This document shows positions 27,301-35,200 of a stretch of DNA of 64,000 nucleotides, piece after piece. Position 1 is the stretch's first letter, and every line of letters starts with the position of its first letter. The position numbers and the translations under genes were made by a program. The stretch comes from Conchocele bisecta (taxonomy: Eukaryota > Mollusca > Bivalvia > Lucinida > Thyasiridae), in NCBI GenBank assembly GCA_029237695.1, contig CM055267.1, positions 12,737,043 to 12,801,042 on the forward strand, in the 5' to 3' direction. The notes under the pieces were generated by a model. The model did no database searches and was not told where the DNA came from. It saw only the letters and a list, made by a program, of their open reading frames with translations.

Positions 27301-29914
27301 TCGGGGAGCATAACAACTTCAGATTTGTCCTGCTATCAACACATTTTAACATTTTTGCAACAATATATGCAGAAATTGTCTTAAACAACTACAAATATAT
27401 GCACCATAAAACTCACCAGATGCCACCAAATTGAATATAAATTTCAAAATTTTCTTGGGGGAGGTGCCCCAAACCCCCCTGATGGGAGGGGTAGTCCCGT
27501 ACCCTCCCCTTCGTCGCCTACGGCGACTCCTGCGTGGAAGTCGATATAGCTGGCTACTTTTTTAAAAAAGCCGACTACTCTCAATTTTAAGGAGACCTCT
27601 GGTTTGTTGTTTGACCATCATAGAATCTGGTTACCCCAGGTATATAAACGGCCTTGTACTGATTTGCACCGTCTGTCTGTCTCTTTCTCTATCATTACCT
27701 AGAAACCACAATATATCTCTCCCCCCCACCCACCTTCTCTCAACATAATTAGATAGAAACCATAATATTTCTCTCTCTATCTTTCAACATCATTAGATAG
27801 AAGCACAATATATCTCTCTCAATATCAGTAGATAGAAATCACCTGTTGTGATTTTATTTACAAGACAAAGTCAAGCGATCCATGATACTCTGTGGACATG
27901 ACTAACAAAAACAAGTATACATTGCAACTGCTGTTTTATTGCGCCCGTTCACAGTCCAAGACACAAGTACCTCTTATCAACAGCTGAAGTGAAGCTGTAT
28001 GTAAACAGGACAAAACTAGTACGAAAAATAGTCAAAATGTGCTCAAAGACCACCAGAGATCGAGAAAATAATAGCATCACTGGAAGGACACACCTGGAGA
28101 ATTTCTATAGCCGCCACTGCACTTAACTTTGCTGATGTGAGTTTAAAAATACAGGACATAGTCAAGCGATTCGGGATAATTTGGGAAAACGACTTCCAGA
28201 ACAAAGTATACATTGCAAGTGTGCGTCTAGTGCATCTGTTGCTGTAGTCCAGGACACAAACACATCTGACACAGCACTGGGTTAATCAAAAGTAAATGTA
28301 AACACAATTGATACCAACAATCGGCAAAATATGTATAACTCTTGAAGTGATAGTCGTGCTCAATGACGACTGAGATTGCGAAAATTGGGAATAATATCAC
28401 TGAAGATGTACTAATACAGTTTCTATAATGCCTAGGCTATTAATGTACTATATATGAAAAGGAAATATCAAAATTGTATCACTGCTTCAAATAAGAGAAG
28501 TGCACCAATGACACCATTTAATTATAATAGAGAACCTGTAACACTGTGGTATTTGCGGGAAGTAGCTCTGCAAAACTACAATATACTACAGTACCGTTTA
28601 TAGCATACTAACATCATGGTAAAGTTATCAATTGGTAAATTTACTTTCATACACTAACGTCGCCCGTCATAGGTAGTTTATAGCATACTAACATCATGGT
28701 AAAGCTATCAATTGGTAAATTTACTTTTATACACTAACGTCGCCCGTCATAGGTAGTTTTTGTTTGTTTATTAGTGTTTAACGGCCTATCAACAGCTAAG
28801 GTCATGTAAGGCCGGGCAAACGGGTACGATCCCGTTTTAACCTGCTGGGGGGAAATGGAATATTTACATCGAGAACAAATATATTCAGCCCTGAAATTAG
28901 AATAACCTGACCTGGTGCCAGGTCCATACCACACCAAAGTCACTTGTCCCCTTCCCCTCAAATAGGATTACGAATAATCGTAATACTCACATCAGGGGCA
29001 TAACCAGATTCAACTGTCGCATACAAAAATATGTGAGGGCCAAACCAGGTCTCCAGTCAGGATTCCGGTAAGGGTGAACCCCGATCATTAAATTACCCAT
29101 CGCATGCTCCCACCTGCCACCCACCCGTCATAGGTAATACCTATTTAATATTAATGAATAAAAAGTGTGTACAAGCTGTACACGTGTAATATGACACGTG
29201 TATGCTCTATATTTGTAAACACTGAACTGTTAAAACTCAGAATTGAATTATGCGGGGGGGGGTTTTATCAGGTTTTTGTTCAAATGCGTGAGAATCCTTT
29301 ATCAGTGTGTGAGAGCGTGACACTGACGTCGAATGCGCGAGTCTCGCGCAAAATGCCCGAGTGTTGACAGATCTGTGTTTACAATAATTACTGGACTGTT
29401 ATTTTCACAATGTTAACACTCATTTGATTTAAAAAATATAGAAAATGTTTCATAATTAACTGCTAAAATGTGAATCAGATCTGATTCGCTATTCTGCAGA
29501 GGAAGCCTATGAATGGAATCGTAACTCTGGATACGGACGGTATGCGAGTAGATTGCAATGGACTCGTTTCGGTACAAAATAACCAAAGATTGGGTACAAA
29601 ATGGTATGGGTGCTAACTGGTCTGGGTAAGAATTGACCAGGTACCTATACCAGGTATCATGCCCCACCCTAGACTAGCATGCCATGTCTCTATATCATGT
29701 TTAGCTTCTATTTTTCATTATCTGACTTTTTTCATTTATTATTTTCTTTGCTATAGAAAGTAGTGAAAGCCATAGTGCTATGTCTAGCCCCACCCCCACA
29801 CTGACATTAAATGGCGGGATATAAGTCAAGTGTAATCAATAAATGTACCTTCTCAAGTTTTGAATCTATGTCAGCTTTTAGCACAGCTATATCTTCTATA
29901 TTTGAAATGTCCAT
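6112..29914 (-). CDS. EXOC7: EXOC7 (exocyst complex component 7, Exo70), N-terminal half, nine coding exons seen
   Basis: Exo70 is the exocyst subunit that helps tether secretory vesicles to the plasma membrane; its C-terminal helical bundle binds phosphoinositides and Rho-type GTPases. Only the N-terminal half is here. Nine minus-strand exons were joined by eye: 29849-29914, 21919-22084, 20782-20866, 18479-18587, 16314-16431, 15302-15467, 14376-14445, 13819-13880 and 6112-6323. The conceptual protein follows the vertebrate order: N-terminal coiled-coil region (ILTSFENRLRKLEQTIVPV), the LDHVLGYYHI segment, LFEHGKDSLQMEFQTLLVRH, the EHLPEKVIDDLSEMSRWLV segment, a linker with KDTPGRK, and DVEIDVYITQL..LMQSELQLL, which opens the helical-rod region. 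Splice phases agree at every junction except between 13819 and 6323, so a linker exon is probably unrecognised there. The remaining C-terminal exons lie left of position 1. The gene is divergent from WBP11. Confidence 0.93.
6324..7703. other. EXOC7 intron sequence without recognised gene
   Basis: AT-rich intron between the exon at 6112-6323 and the second tandem region. Apart from the foldback at 6744-6852 I see nothing coding. An unrecognised EXOC7 linker exon may lie here or in 7760-13818, because the flanking splice phases do not match. Confidence 0.6.
6744..6852. mobile_element. Foldback MITE with GGGCCCGGTTGCTCAAA termini
   Basis: Nearly perfect inverted repeat of about 52 bp per arm with almost no loop. 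The left arm starts GGGCCCGGTTGCTCAAA, the right ends TTTGAGCAACCGGGCCC, and the centre is GCTAAGGATT/AATCCTTAGC. It is typical of short hairpin MITEs. No clear target duplication was found. Confidence 0.75.
7704..7755. repeat. Perfect 25-bp hairpin
   Basis: TGAATTTATTACATTATCAC followed by AGCCA pairs with its exact complement after a 2-4 nt loop. It immediately precedes the 149-bp tandem region. Confidence 0.8.
7760..9898. repeat. 149-bp tandem core of Helitron-like elements, first block
   Basis: Repeating unit of about 149 bp with AACACCCATGTGAAGTATCA, GTTGCAGAGATATAGTA, TTTGACCTTGACATTGGGC and CGCTTTCCGCAAGCAGG. Segments at 7768 and 8101 start with AACAAGAAACGAGGCAAAGC, the reverse complement of an element end (..CTTGTT). 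8490-9640 is riddled with homopolymer and single-base indels. The recurring short minus-strand frames are by-products of the repeat. Confidence 0.9.
9899..10620. repeat. About 180-bp tandem unit plus CCCGCC-rich block
   Basis: Three copies of a unit with AAAACTTAACATTGAAAATG, ACATGTTGGATAGTGATATG and GTTTGGTGGTCCTAGGTGGT, each about 180 bp. The block ends in a G/C-only stretch of repeated CCGCCCGCC at about 10515-10580, then TTCGCCAATCCAATAGCCTG. The same ending occurs at 12830-12890 with a shorter GC stretch. Confidence 0.88.
10621..12420. repeat. Second block of mixed 180-bp and 149-bp units
   Basis: 10621-11045 repeats the order seen at 9770-10150. 11052 starts a new element end (AACAAGAAACGAGG), then near-identical 149-bp units follow through 12420 (for example shifts of 149 bp between 11605, 11754 and 11903). 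Units here are much cleaner than at 8490-9640, which suggests recent amplification or a better-quality assembly segment. Confidence 0.88.
12421..12900. repeat. 180-bp unit, third block
   Basis: Copy of the 9899-10620 arrangement with two units instead of three and a shorter GC block (CGCCGCCCGCCCGCCC), ending at the AATAGCCTGGATTTTT motif. Confidence 0.85.
12901..13818. other. EXOC7 intron with element remnants
   Basis: No gene seen. 13318-13480 is a minus-oriented remnant of the tandem family at 43800-44680 (shared CACATTGTGGCCAAATAT and ATCATCCCTAGACACAC). 13660-13760 shares the GAATGAAAATATGGATG motif with the elements near 9820 and 19910. Confidence 0.6.
13819..13880 (-). CDS. EXOC7: EXOC7 exon 8, basic linker
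   Basis: Phase 0 in (GAAATAG/CTGAAA context read as TTTCAG on the minus strand), phase 2 out (GCGTAAGT context). It encodes ASKFRGNKDTPGRKNIKKNL, a basic linker comparable to the KRKDTPTKKP stretch of vertebrate EXOC7. The next visible exon needs a phase-1 partner, so this exon does not splice directly to 6323 without an extra exon. In vertebrates the same linker contains an alternatively spliced exon. Confidence 0.78.
14267..14316. repeat. Short hairpin in EXOC7 intron
   Basis: ATTTGGATACAATTTGTTTT pairs with AAAACAAATTGTGTCCAAAT around GGGTTTCCC, with one mismatch and a one-base bulge. A one-arm relative occurs at 51566-51590. Confidence 0.65.
14376..14445 (-). CDS. EXOC7: EXOC7 exon 7
   Basis: Phase 2 in (GTATTTCAG), phase 0 out (GTAAGT). 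The joining glycine is followed by LKEHIKSSSGTSMSLIAPHS and PAL. This matches the vertebrate stretch with GLKEH, a serine-rich run and a YSPAIP-like motif, the start of the variable linker between the Exo70 N-terminus and its rod. Confidence 0.9.
14695..15150 (-). mobile_element. Helitron-like element remnant, minus orientation
   Basis: Starts AACAAGAGTGCCGCCAGTCA, the complement of the CACTCTTGTT terminus of the family at 36173, 38277 and 50393. It is followed by two copies of a unit of about 139 bp (GAAAAATATTTGTTCAT-like, CCATGGTGCACATGTTCAA). The 5' terminus was not found. Confidence 0.6.
15198..15264. mobile_element. 67-bp MITE with pogo/Tigger-like termini
   Basis: A near-perfect palindrome. 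Read from the right it starts CAGTGGAACCTCTCTAAACC; both sides are flanked by TA. The terminus resembles Tc1/mariner-pogo type ends. It lies 38 bp past the donor of EXOC7 exon 6. Confidence 0.8.
15302..15467 (-). CDS. EXOC7: EXOC7 exon 6
   Basis: Phase 1 in (CATTTCAG), phase 2 out (GTACGC). It encodes ELPGEVGDVSMEHLPEKVID, DLSEMSRWLVANANSTDFLK and NYITLRSGILIKSLTG. EHLPE-V--D---ISRWL----N--DF---Y--LRS--L--S--G is a long, well conserved block of Exo70. A 67-bp TA-flanked MITE (15198-15264) sits 38 bp beyond the donor. Confidence 0.94.
15468..16313. other. EXOC7 intron made of repeat fragments
   Basis: 15640-15755 is a minus copy of the ATGTGGCTGTGACTGG MITE (see 32649). 15756-15870 repeats at 22211-22325 (shared CGCCTGCCGAGGCATTT). 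15935-16095 belongs to the Helitron-like family with CACATCGTGGCC. No gene found. Confidence 0.6.
16314..16431 (-). CDS. EXOC7: EXOC7 exon 5
   Basis: Phase 0 in (CCTCCAG), phase 1 out (GTAACA). It encodes AALFEHGKDSLQMEFQTLLV followed by RHGRPVPPVIILDIINTDE. The LFE-GK--L--EF--L--RH pattern and the PV-ILDLI element are diagnostic of Exo70. The codons are GC-rich relative to the surrounding introns, as in the other true exons here. Confidence 0.93.
16504..17426. mobile_element. TIR element with 6-bp target duplication, hosting a minisatellite
   Basis: Left end CAGCGCTCCAGATAAG, right end CTTATTTGGAGCTCTG, flanked by GTTACC at 16498-16503 and again at 17427-17432. It belongs to the same family as 19197-19555, 37938-38999 and 40734-41115. 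Most of the interior is the 28-bp minisatellite. Confidence 0.85.
16652..17287. repeat. 28-bp minisatellite, about 22 copies
   Basis: Unit ATTCACTTATTTGAGTGT plus ATTATTACTT, spaced exactly 28 bp over most of the array (for example 16681 to 16709). Variants with ATATGAG, ACGTATT and ATTCATTT mark single units. It is wholly inside the TIR element at 16504-17426. Confidence 0.97.
17645..17839. mobile_element. MITE with GGCCCGTTTCACTAAAC termini
   Basis: Inverted ends: GGCCCGTTTCACTAAACTTT with ACGACTAAGATGTTCGTAAG on the left, and the complement (ATTTTAGTCGTA..TAGTGAAATG) on the right, about 195 bp. A second member is at 51668-51909. Confidence 0.82.
18479..18587 (-). CDS. EXOC7: EXOC7 exon 4
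   Basis: Enters in phase 2 after CTGCAG and leaves in phase 0 at GTGAGA. It encodes GPEIHGLDRYLAQMDKILEA followed by LNYFKKHNENSTELRDV, matching the Exo70 segment where a glycine precedes an EYL--M-KI--A--YF helix and an SPEL turn. Confidence 0.9.
18705..18883. mobile_element. Pogo/Tigger-like MITE, TA-flanked
   Basis: CAGTAGAACCTGTCTAAACC at the left and GGTTTAGAGAGGTTTCACTG at the right, each bordered by TA (18703-18704, 18884-18885). It is related to the 67-bp element at 15198 and seems to contain a second, younger end at 18840. Confidence 0.78.
19197..19555 (-). mobile_element. TIR element with 6-bp duplication GTTGAC
   Basis: Ends CAGAGCTCCAGATAAG and TTATCTGGAGCCCTG; GTTGAC flanks both sides (19191-19196, 19556-19561). 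It is the reverse-orientation relative of 40734-41115. The open frames inside are not conserved and are not considered genes. Confidence 0.88.
19738..20470 (-). mobile_element. Helitron-like element with tandem core, minus orientation
   Basis: Contains the GGCCGCGGCCTGCATGTCGA motif at one side and TCTCGCTTTCCGCAAGCGGG at the other. The core repeats CATTTGACCTTG, GAATGAAAATATGGATGATG and a short AATTTTGACAAAAATTTAA tandem. Exact ends are not certain. Confidence 0.6.
20493..20735. mobile_element. Palindromic MITE, ATGTGGC family
   Basis: Left arm GGAGAAATGGGGCTTACAGG plus GTGTAGATCCAGATCA; right arm GTTACACTGGTCACAAATCC plus CATAAGCCCCATTTTCA. It is the same family as 32649-37864, 15640-15755 and 60894-61090. 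Confidence 0.7.
20782..20866 (-). CDS. EXOC7: EXOC7 exon 3
   Basis: A phase-1 acceptor (CGTACCAG) and phase-2 donor (GTAAGT) bound a short exon encoding NIDLTMTTLDHVLGYYHISQ followed by EAEMMIKD. The LDHV--YYH core corresponds to the LDHVISYYHV segment of vertebrate Exo70. The exon is too short to stand out as an open frame; it was found by homology and phase. Confidence 0.9.
20915..21150. mobile_element. Foldback MITE with TTAA target duplication
   Basis: Ends CTCTTTGCATGCT and AGCATGCAAAGAG, bordered by TTAA at 20911-20914 and 21151-21154. TTAA duplications are characteristic of piggyBac and Kolobok elements. The centre contains a second hairpin (TTTCATTAGAATTGAGTC and complement). Confidence 0.82.
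21919..22084 (-). CDS. EXOC7: EXOC7 exon 2, N-terminal coiled coil
   Basis: The exon begins after TTTCAG and encodes EMANLTCLKETLKKSNTNTE followed by MLGILTSFENRLRKLEQTIV and PVYNETENLRRRQE. It ends in phase 1 at a GTATCC donor. The pattern SFE-RL--LE--I-PV---TE-L---QE is the Exo70 N-terminal coiled coil, as known from vertebrate EXOC7. Confidence 0.92.
22085..24334. other. EXOC7 intron 1, left part, no gene seen
   Basis: AT-rich, no supported exon. 22211-22325 is a repeat shared with 15756-15870. 23030-23210 and 23480-23660 share weak similarity and may be an old duplication. Around 23940-24065 there are Helitron-like fragments (CGCCTGCCGAGG, CCGCAAGCGG). Confidence 0.55.
24335..24722 (+). 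mobile_element. SINE-like element, copy 1
   Basis: Starts GGGTGGGTGGCAGGTGGGAG, includes GGGGTTCACCCTTACTGG (box-B-like), and ends GTTGATAGGCCGTTAAACAC. It is nearly collinear with the reverse complement of 28756-29123. 47345-47575 is a third, 5'-truncated copy with an AACA tail. Confidence 0.72.
24850..25230 (-). mobile_element. Helitron-like element(s), minus orientation
   Basis: AACAAGAAATGCGTC at the left (complement of a CTTGTT end), two GGAC/GGAT microsatellites (24935-24973, 25137-25180), and at the right a hairpin with ATGCCACCCATTTC..CGGTGGCAT, the complement of a 5' end. Probably two merged or nested copies. Confidence 0.6.
25346..27312 (-). mobile_element. Helitron-like element with tandem core, containing the assembly gap
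   Basis: Read on the minus strand it starts with the hairpin ATGCTCCCCGAAAAAAG..TTTTTGGGGGAGCAT (27312-27280), then GTCCGTCTGTC, then units of about 158 bp (TTGACTAAAAACCTTAACCA, AGGTCAAGGTCAAATATAG, TTCCATATACAAG). It ends at AACAAGAGCTGTAGGAGAAC (25346). The 500-N gap lies in the tandem part. Confidence 0.75.
25880..26379. other. Assembly gap, exactly 500 N
   Basis: 500 consecutive N, a conventional placeholder length. Both sides are the same tandem repeat, so the true length is unknown. Confidence 1.
27313..28755. other. EXOC7 intron 1, no gene; short tandem duplications
   Basis: 27690-27840 is CT-rich with three TTAGATAGAA repeats. 28597-28756 holds two copies of an 82-bp segment (GTTTATAGCATACTAACATC) that differ at few positions. 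Otherwise no exon or element end was recognised. Confidence 0.6.
28756..29123 (-). mobile_element. SINE-like element with 13-bp target duplication
   Basis: Flanked by CCCGTCATAGGTA at 28743-28755 and 29124-29136. On the minus strand it runs from GGTGGGTGGCAGGTGGGAG through GGTTCACCC (box-B-like) to a tail GTTAAACACTAATAAACAAA. The long target duplication and A-rich tail fit retroposition. Confidence 0.85.
29849..29914 (-). CDS. EXOC7: EXOC7 coding exon 1 (start codon)
   Basis: The ATG at 29914 reads MDISNIEDIAVLKADIDSK and ends LEK at a GTACAT donor (phase 0). It is chosen as the start because it joins in frame to the next exon and because its predicted length and helical character match the short N-terminal leader of Exo70. 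The frame stays open for a short way upstream of the ATG, so a slightly longer N-terminus cannot be excluded. Confidence 0.82.
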
Positions 29915-30236
29915 AACTGGAAACCGCAGTCCCTTCAGCACGGAAACTGTTGAATAGTGTATGCTTCCGTATTATTTTAATCTATTGTTGTTGTTGTTGT
30001 TGTTACTCCATTAAACAGCAGACTTGATTGCATAACTACACTTCAGAAGTTTGCCCTGGATCAGTTCGCTTTCTGATTGTTTTTGAAACATAAACATGGC
30101 TTTTTACAGATATATGTAGAGAGAGAATAGAGGAATAGAGAGAGAGAGTGAGGAGAGAGAGAGAGGGAGGGAGGGAGGGAGGGAGGGAGGGAGGGAGGGA
30201 GGGAGGGAGAGAGGGAGAGCGAGTGAGCGAGCGAGC

Positions 30237-30295
<59 letters not shown>

Positions 30296-30392
30296 AGGGA
30301 GGGAGGGAGGGAGGGATGGAGTGATGATGAGTATGAGTGGATGATGAGAGTGAGTGAGTGAGTGAGTGAGTGAGTGAGAGAAACATAGATAT

Positions 30393-30459
<67 letters not shown>

Positions 30460-32149
30460 GATACAGAGTGACAGAGACAGGGGGAGGGACAGGGACAGGC
30501 AGATACAGAGTGACAAATACCGAGACTAGAGACAGAGATAATATGATAATTGAAGCATTTTGTATTATTTTTATTGTTTAACGGATTTATCCACACTATT
30601 TATTTTTGATAGTTCTTAAATGTTTTGACTTTACTATTCCTCTATGCTCTGACGTTCGTGAAAATGTTGGTGCCAAGACAGTATGTACAAGACAGTTTTG
30701 TTAGCGTGTCTCCTTTCTTCGAAGGTACAAAACTCGTTCAGTATATATGCTATGTATACCACTTCCCTTGAGGTGTAGTCAATGTAGATGAAAATATCCG
30801 TTTCTTGTACTACTGACAGTTGAGCATGTCGCTGTCATTGGTCTGATATGGATCCCAAATGAAGCATACTAGTACATGTAGTATATGTAGTACATAACTG
30901 ACCGAACAAGTACAATACATACTTGACAGTTTGCATGATTTGTTGAGCACATTTGCATTGGTGTATTTTTTGTTTGCTTTTGTACTCGTTGCACAGTTGT
31001 ACATTTTTGATATGAACTTTCTCTACTGCCTATTCCACTTTTTTTTTCTGCTTACAATATTTTGGCTATTGAACAAGTTAAATCTGAAAATGTAATTTCA
31101 TCGATAACAAAAAGGTCACCTACCCACATTTGTTTTATTTGATGCAAATCTTGTTTTTAATTAATTGCGAGAATGGTTGAAACAAAGTAACTCCGAAACC
31201 TGGATATATATTTTGGAAATAATATGACTATAAGAAAACGAAAGTTAAATTTTGAAAATCGGTCCACATATTCCAAAGTTATTTAAAAAACATATTTTCA
31301 GCCCCCCTGTTAGTATCCCATAGAAAATTAGTATTTTCTCTATAAAATTAATATTTGTTGGTATTTCATCAAATACAAAATATTGGGGATGGTGACCTTT
31401 TTACTGATAAAAACGTACTTACACTTGAACATTTTTCAGATTTAAGGTGTTTAATAAACTGCAAGCATGCTCCAAGACACGATATATATTTTAATAATAA
31501 GAACAAAGGGCTGTGCTACAGTAGTAAAATGTGCACAACTCTCGAATGGACACATGCCACGCACATGATGGGGTACAAACATTCACTCAAGAACTTGAGT
31601 CACAGTCACATATGTTAAGTGTATTCAACAGTGAATTCAACTCCTGGAGTTATACAATACTCCTGATTTAAGGAAAACAATAATAATAATAAAAAGTTGA
31701 ATGCATTGAAATTTCAACTTTTCAAAGTCCAAATTTTCTTAGTCCCGAATGTCATTTTTCGGAAACAATCAAGTCCGTTAATGTCGTAAAACATACATGT
31801 GTCATTGACTATGCTAAAGCATATTTGTGAAATTAAATAATTGTATTACACAGTATAGCGCACTTATATATACAGTAGTTGTGTAACATCTATATATATT
31901 ATGATATATTCTGTAAAATAACCAACATTTATATGTCGTTAAGAAATAGACCCATTGTTGATAATAATGGAAACTGAGAAGCATTTTTTGGGGCGAAAAT
32001 ATTCCGAATTTTAACTATTATCATGCTTATATCGGTTGTATTATTTCGAGTAATAAATATGGTATAAGGTTACGGTGCCAAGTTTGCAGAATAACTTTTT
32101 ACAGCAAAACAGTTTTCATCCCACTGGTATCTTGTTAACAACAGCCAAA
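29915..32149. promoter_or_regulatory. Divergent EXOC7-WBP11 intergenic interval
   Basis: The 2.2 kb between the two start codons must contain both 5' UTRs and promoters, or a shared bidirectional promoter. I see no clear TATA or initiator arrangement. It contains a TTG microsatellite (29985-30004) and the polypurine tract at 30115-30510. 30600-32100 is AT-rich and without recognised features. Confidence 0.6.
30115..30510. repeat. 370-bp polypurine tract of mixed microsatellites
   Basis: Plus strand almost purely A/G: (GA)n around 30240-30290, (GGGA)n at about 30163-30208 and 30286-30318, (GAGT)n at 30350-30378, and (GGGACA)n at 30396-30456. The two minus-strand serine/proline-rich frames here are translations of the microsatellite, not genes. 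Confidence 0.97.
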
Positions 32150-32213
32150 ATGGGTAGAAGATCAATCAACACCACGAAAAGTGGGAAATACATGAACCCT
32201 ACTGACCAGGCTA
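32150..32213 (+). CDS. WBP11: WBP11 exon with start codon
   Basis: The ATG lies in a good context (GCCAAAATGG) and encodes MGRRSINTTKSGKYMNPTDQ plus A; the donor is CTA|GTAAGT (phase 1). An acceptor-like TTTTTACAG about 35 bp upstream suggests that a 5' untranslated exon lies further left. Confidence 0.93.
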
Positions 32214-35200
32214 GTAAGTGTCCCGTGTATGGTATAGAAACAATAAGAAATTGGCACTGCATATATAGGCAGTCACATTAAAATTTATCACTGGCAGTGC
32301 CGTAGCCACGTTGAGGCACACCGAGGCAATTGCCTCGTAGAAACAAAATTGCGGCAGCCCAATTTACCCAAATCTTACCCCCCCAATCTACCCAAATCTT
32401 CATTAAAAATACCATTTATGATTATATTATATACTTTTTCTACAATATAGCATTAGTATATCATATAATAAGCACATTTTGACCGAAAAAAGGAAGAATA
32501 AGTCGCATATTTCCGCGGGAAAGCGATTAAATTATTAATATAGCATTATTATAAAGGGAGACTACTGTGATTGAGACTCATTAATCATGTCTCAGTTGTC
32601 TAACTTTAAGTTGTCATCGATCATGATTGCATATATTGCATATACATGTATGTGGCTGTGACTGGAGAAATGGGGTTTATGTGTTTTGTGACCAGTGTAG
32701 ATCCAGATCAGCATGTGCATCCGCACAGTCTGATCAGCATCTGCAACATTCGTCATTCCATAAATGAAACCCCCAGTCCTGCATTGAACAAGCAATATAG
32801 GTTGTTACCAGACTACAGAAGGCTGTTATTTAATCAGAACCTACACTGGTCACAAGTCAGGGATTCCACTGGCGATCGCCACTTTATCAATTGGCGATAA
32901 AAATAAACAGTTGCAGGGCTGTACAAATTGGCACGCCCGATGCCCGGGACAGGTCGGTTTTAATCTCAGGCAAGTGCCTCTATGCTGGAATTTTGTCCCG
33001 GGCAAGTCACTATTTTCTGTTAGAACGTCCTGCCACAAGCCGGTTATTTGGAACCGGACTGTCATAAACTTAATCACAAAACTGACCACTTTATCGATTG
33101 ATAACGCCGCAGGCGTCCTGGCGATTCGCAGCTACTGTGTTACAAAGTGCCTGTGTATCGCAAGAAAGTGATATAGCAATCTACAGCGACCCTGATTATA
33201 TTAATTTAATCGAATTTGAAAGTAATTAGCGAAAATATTCTGCGGCGATCGATGGTTATTGATTTATTTTATGTATGTTAACGTTTTCGGCTCGCTGCGT
33301 CGACAGGCCAAGACACCTAACTTTAGAGAAATAAACGCATGTTCCTTCACGGGGTGGAAATGGAATTTAAGGTTCTTATTTATCGTTTCTACGCGGCATA
33401 TAAACAAAGGAATGAGTGAAATTGAATGGGATGGACATACTATGAAGGTATGTTTGATTCCCAAGGCGATGTTTGAACGGTTCCACAACCTCAAGATTGG
33501 AAGTCGGTGTTCTAAGCCCTAGGCCACAACCCATACCTTATAAACGAAGGAAAGAAATGCTCCTAACGAGCGACCATACGTACTTAGAATAACAGCTGAC
33601 GTAACGCGCGGTAAACTGAAATGACCTATGTGACAATTGACATTTACGTTCCAACAAGATTTTCACTGTGTGTAATCGATCGTATTTCCTCGCCACCATA
33701 TGAAACACGACTCGAGAAACACAAATTAAGTTGTGGATTTCTGAATTTGTCTATTGTTTGTACGGTCTAAGAAATGAAACAAATGTGACAATTCTTTTTA
33801 CAAAATATTAGAATCGTCTAAGGAGACAATTCTCATGTGTTGTCAAAACATGTTTTATTAAGACATCGGACAAATGTGAAAAGAAAACCCGAATACATTG
33901 ATATTTCTTTACAAAAACATATTTTGACAAAATTTGAGAATCGTCTTAGGAAACGATTCTCATGTGCTGCAAAATCATGGTTTTATCAAGAAATCAAACA
34001 AATGTGAAAATGCACAAGCTAATGTGTAATTATCAATTCATCGGCGATGTGATGACGTGAGCGACTACATAGCGTGGTTTTGGTATGTTTGTTTCCACCA
34101 AATTCAGTCAGTCACACTTTGCACGTGAAACTGGATTACCGACTGATGATTGTAAACACGATCAGGTATGCAGCTAGACCGAAAATGATATGTCGCAAAT
34201 GTGCTAATTGGGGATGGGTGGGTACGGCCATATTTTTGTTTATGTTACAATCTCGCGTTTTTGCGATCTCGATCTCGCCTTCCACTTTTGGAAATACGAT
34301 TTGCCCATGCATGTGTAGGCAGCATGCGTGTTGGATTTGGTTCTACGTACGTACATGCATATAAAGCATGCTAGTTTGAATTGCATTCTACGTACGTAAG
34401 TACATATAATGAATGCGCAAAACTCAATTTCAACACGCATGCATTCTACACACACATAATGACATGAACAAACGTATTTCCAAAAGCGGAAGGCGACATC
34501 GTGAAAAGGCCGAGGCGAAAACGCGAGATAGCCAGGCGAAAACGCGAGAATGAATACAATAGAATCTCACGTTTTCACCTCGCGATTTGGTCTCGCGTTT
34601 TCACGATCTTGTGTATAGGTCGACGATGCGATGCAGTAGCCTAACCAATAACACGTATCAAAATATGTTGTTTTTTTGTCAATAAACATGTATTGGCAGC
34701 ACATTAGAATCGTCTCCTAAGACGAGTATCATTTTTTGTCAAATTATGTTTTTGTTGTCAAGAAATATAGATGTTTGTCCACATCTGTTCTATTTCTTAA
34801 CTAGATTGGTCAGTAAGTGAGGCTTACGGAATACCCCCTGCGTGGGCCCAGGTATCCCTAAAATATGTAAAAATTTCCAAGTGTGTGGGCTTGTGACCTT
34901 GACTCTGGGATTAGCGCGAGCGGCATGAACGTGAATTTGTCACAGGGTGGTAGAGGTCCATTGGAGCAATGAGTGTGTGAAATGTGAAGCAGATCCGAGC
35001 AAGGAAATAGAAGTTATAACCGATTTCTCTGATGTTAAGTTTTGTAAAGAGACTACCGTATAACCTCGAATTAACGCCCCCGGAGGGGGGGCGTTTATTA
35101 GCCAGTAAAAAATAAAAGGACCGCCAATTTCAAACACAAATAAGGATTTAAGGATTATTTGTGTTTGAAATTGGAAGTTATAACATATTTCTCTGATGTT

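Noticed and set aside
30036..30596. Long minus-strand frames rich in serine, proline and leucine
   Set aside because: They are translations of the GA/GGGA/GGGACA microsatellites, open only because purine repeats contain few stop codons on that strand.
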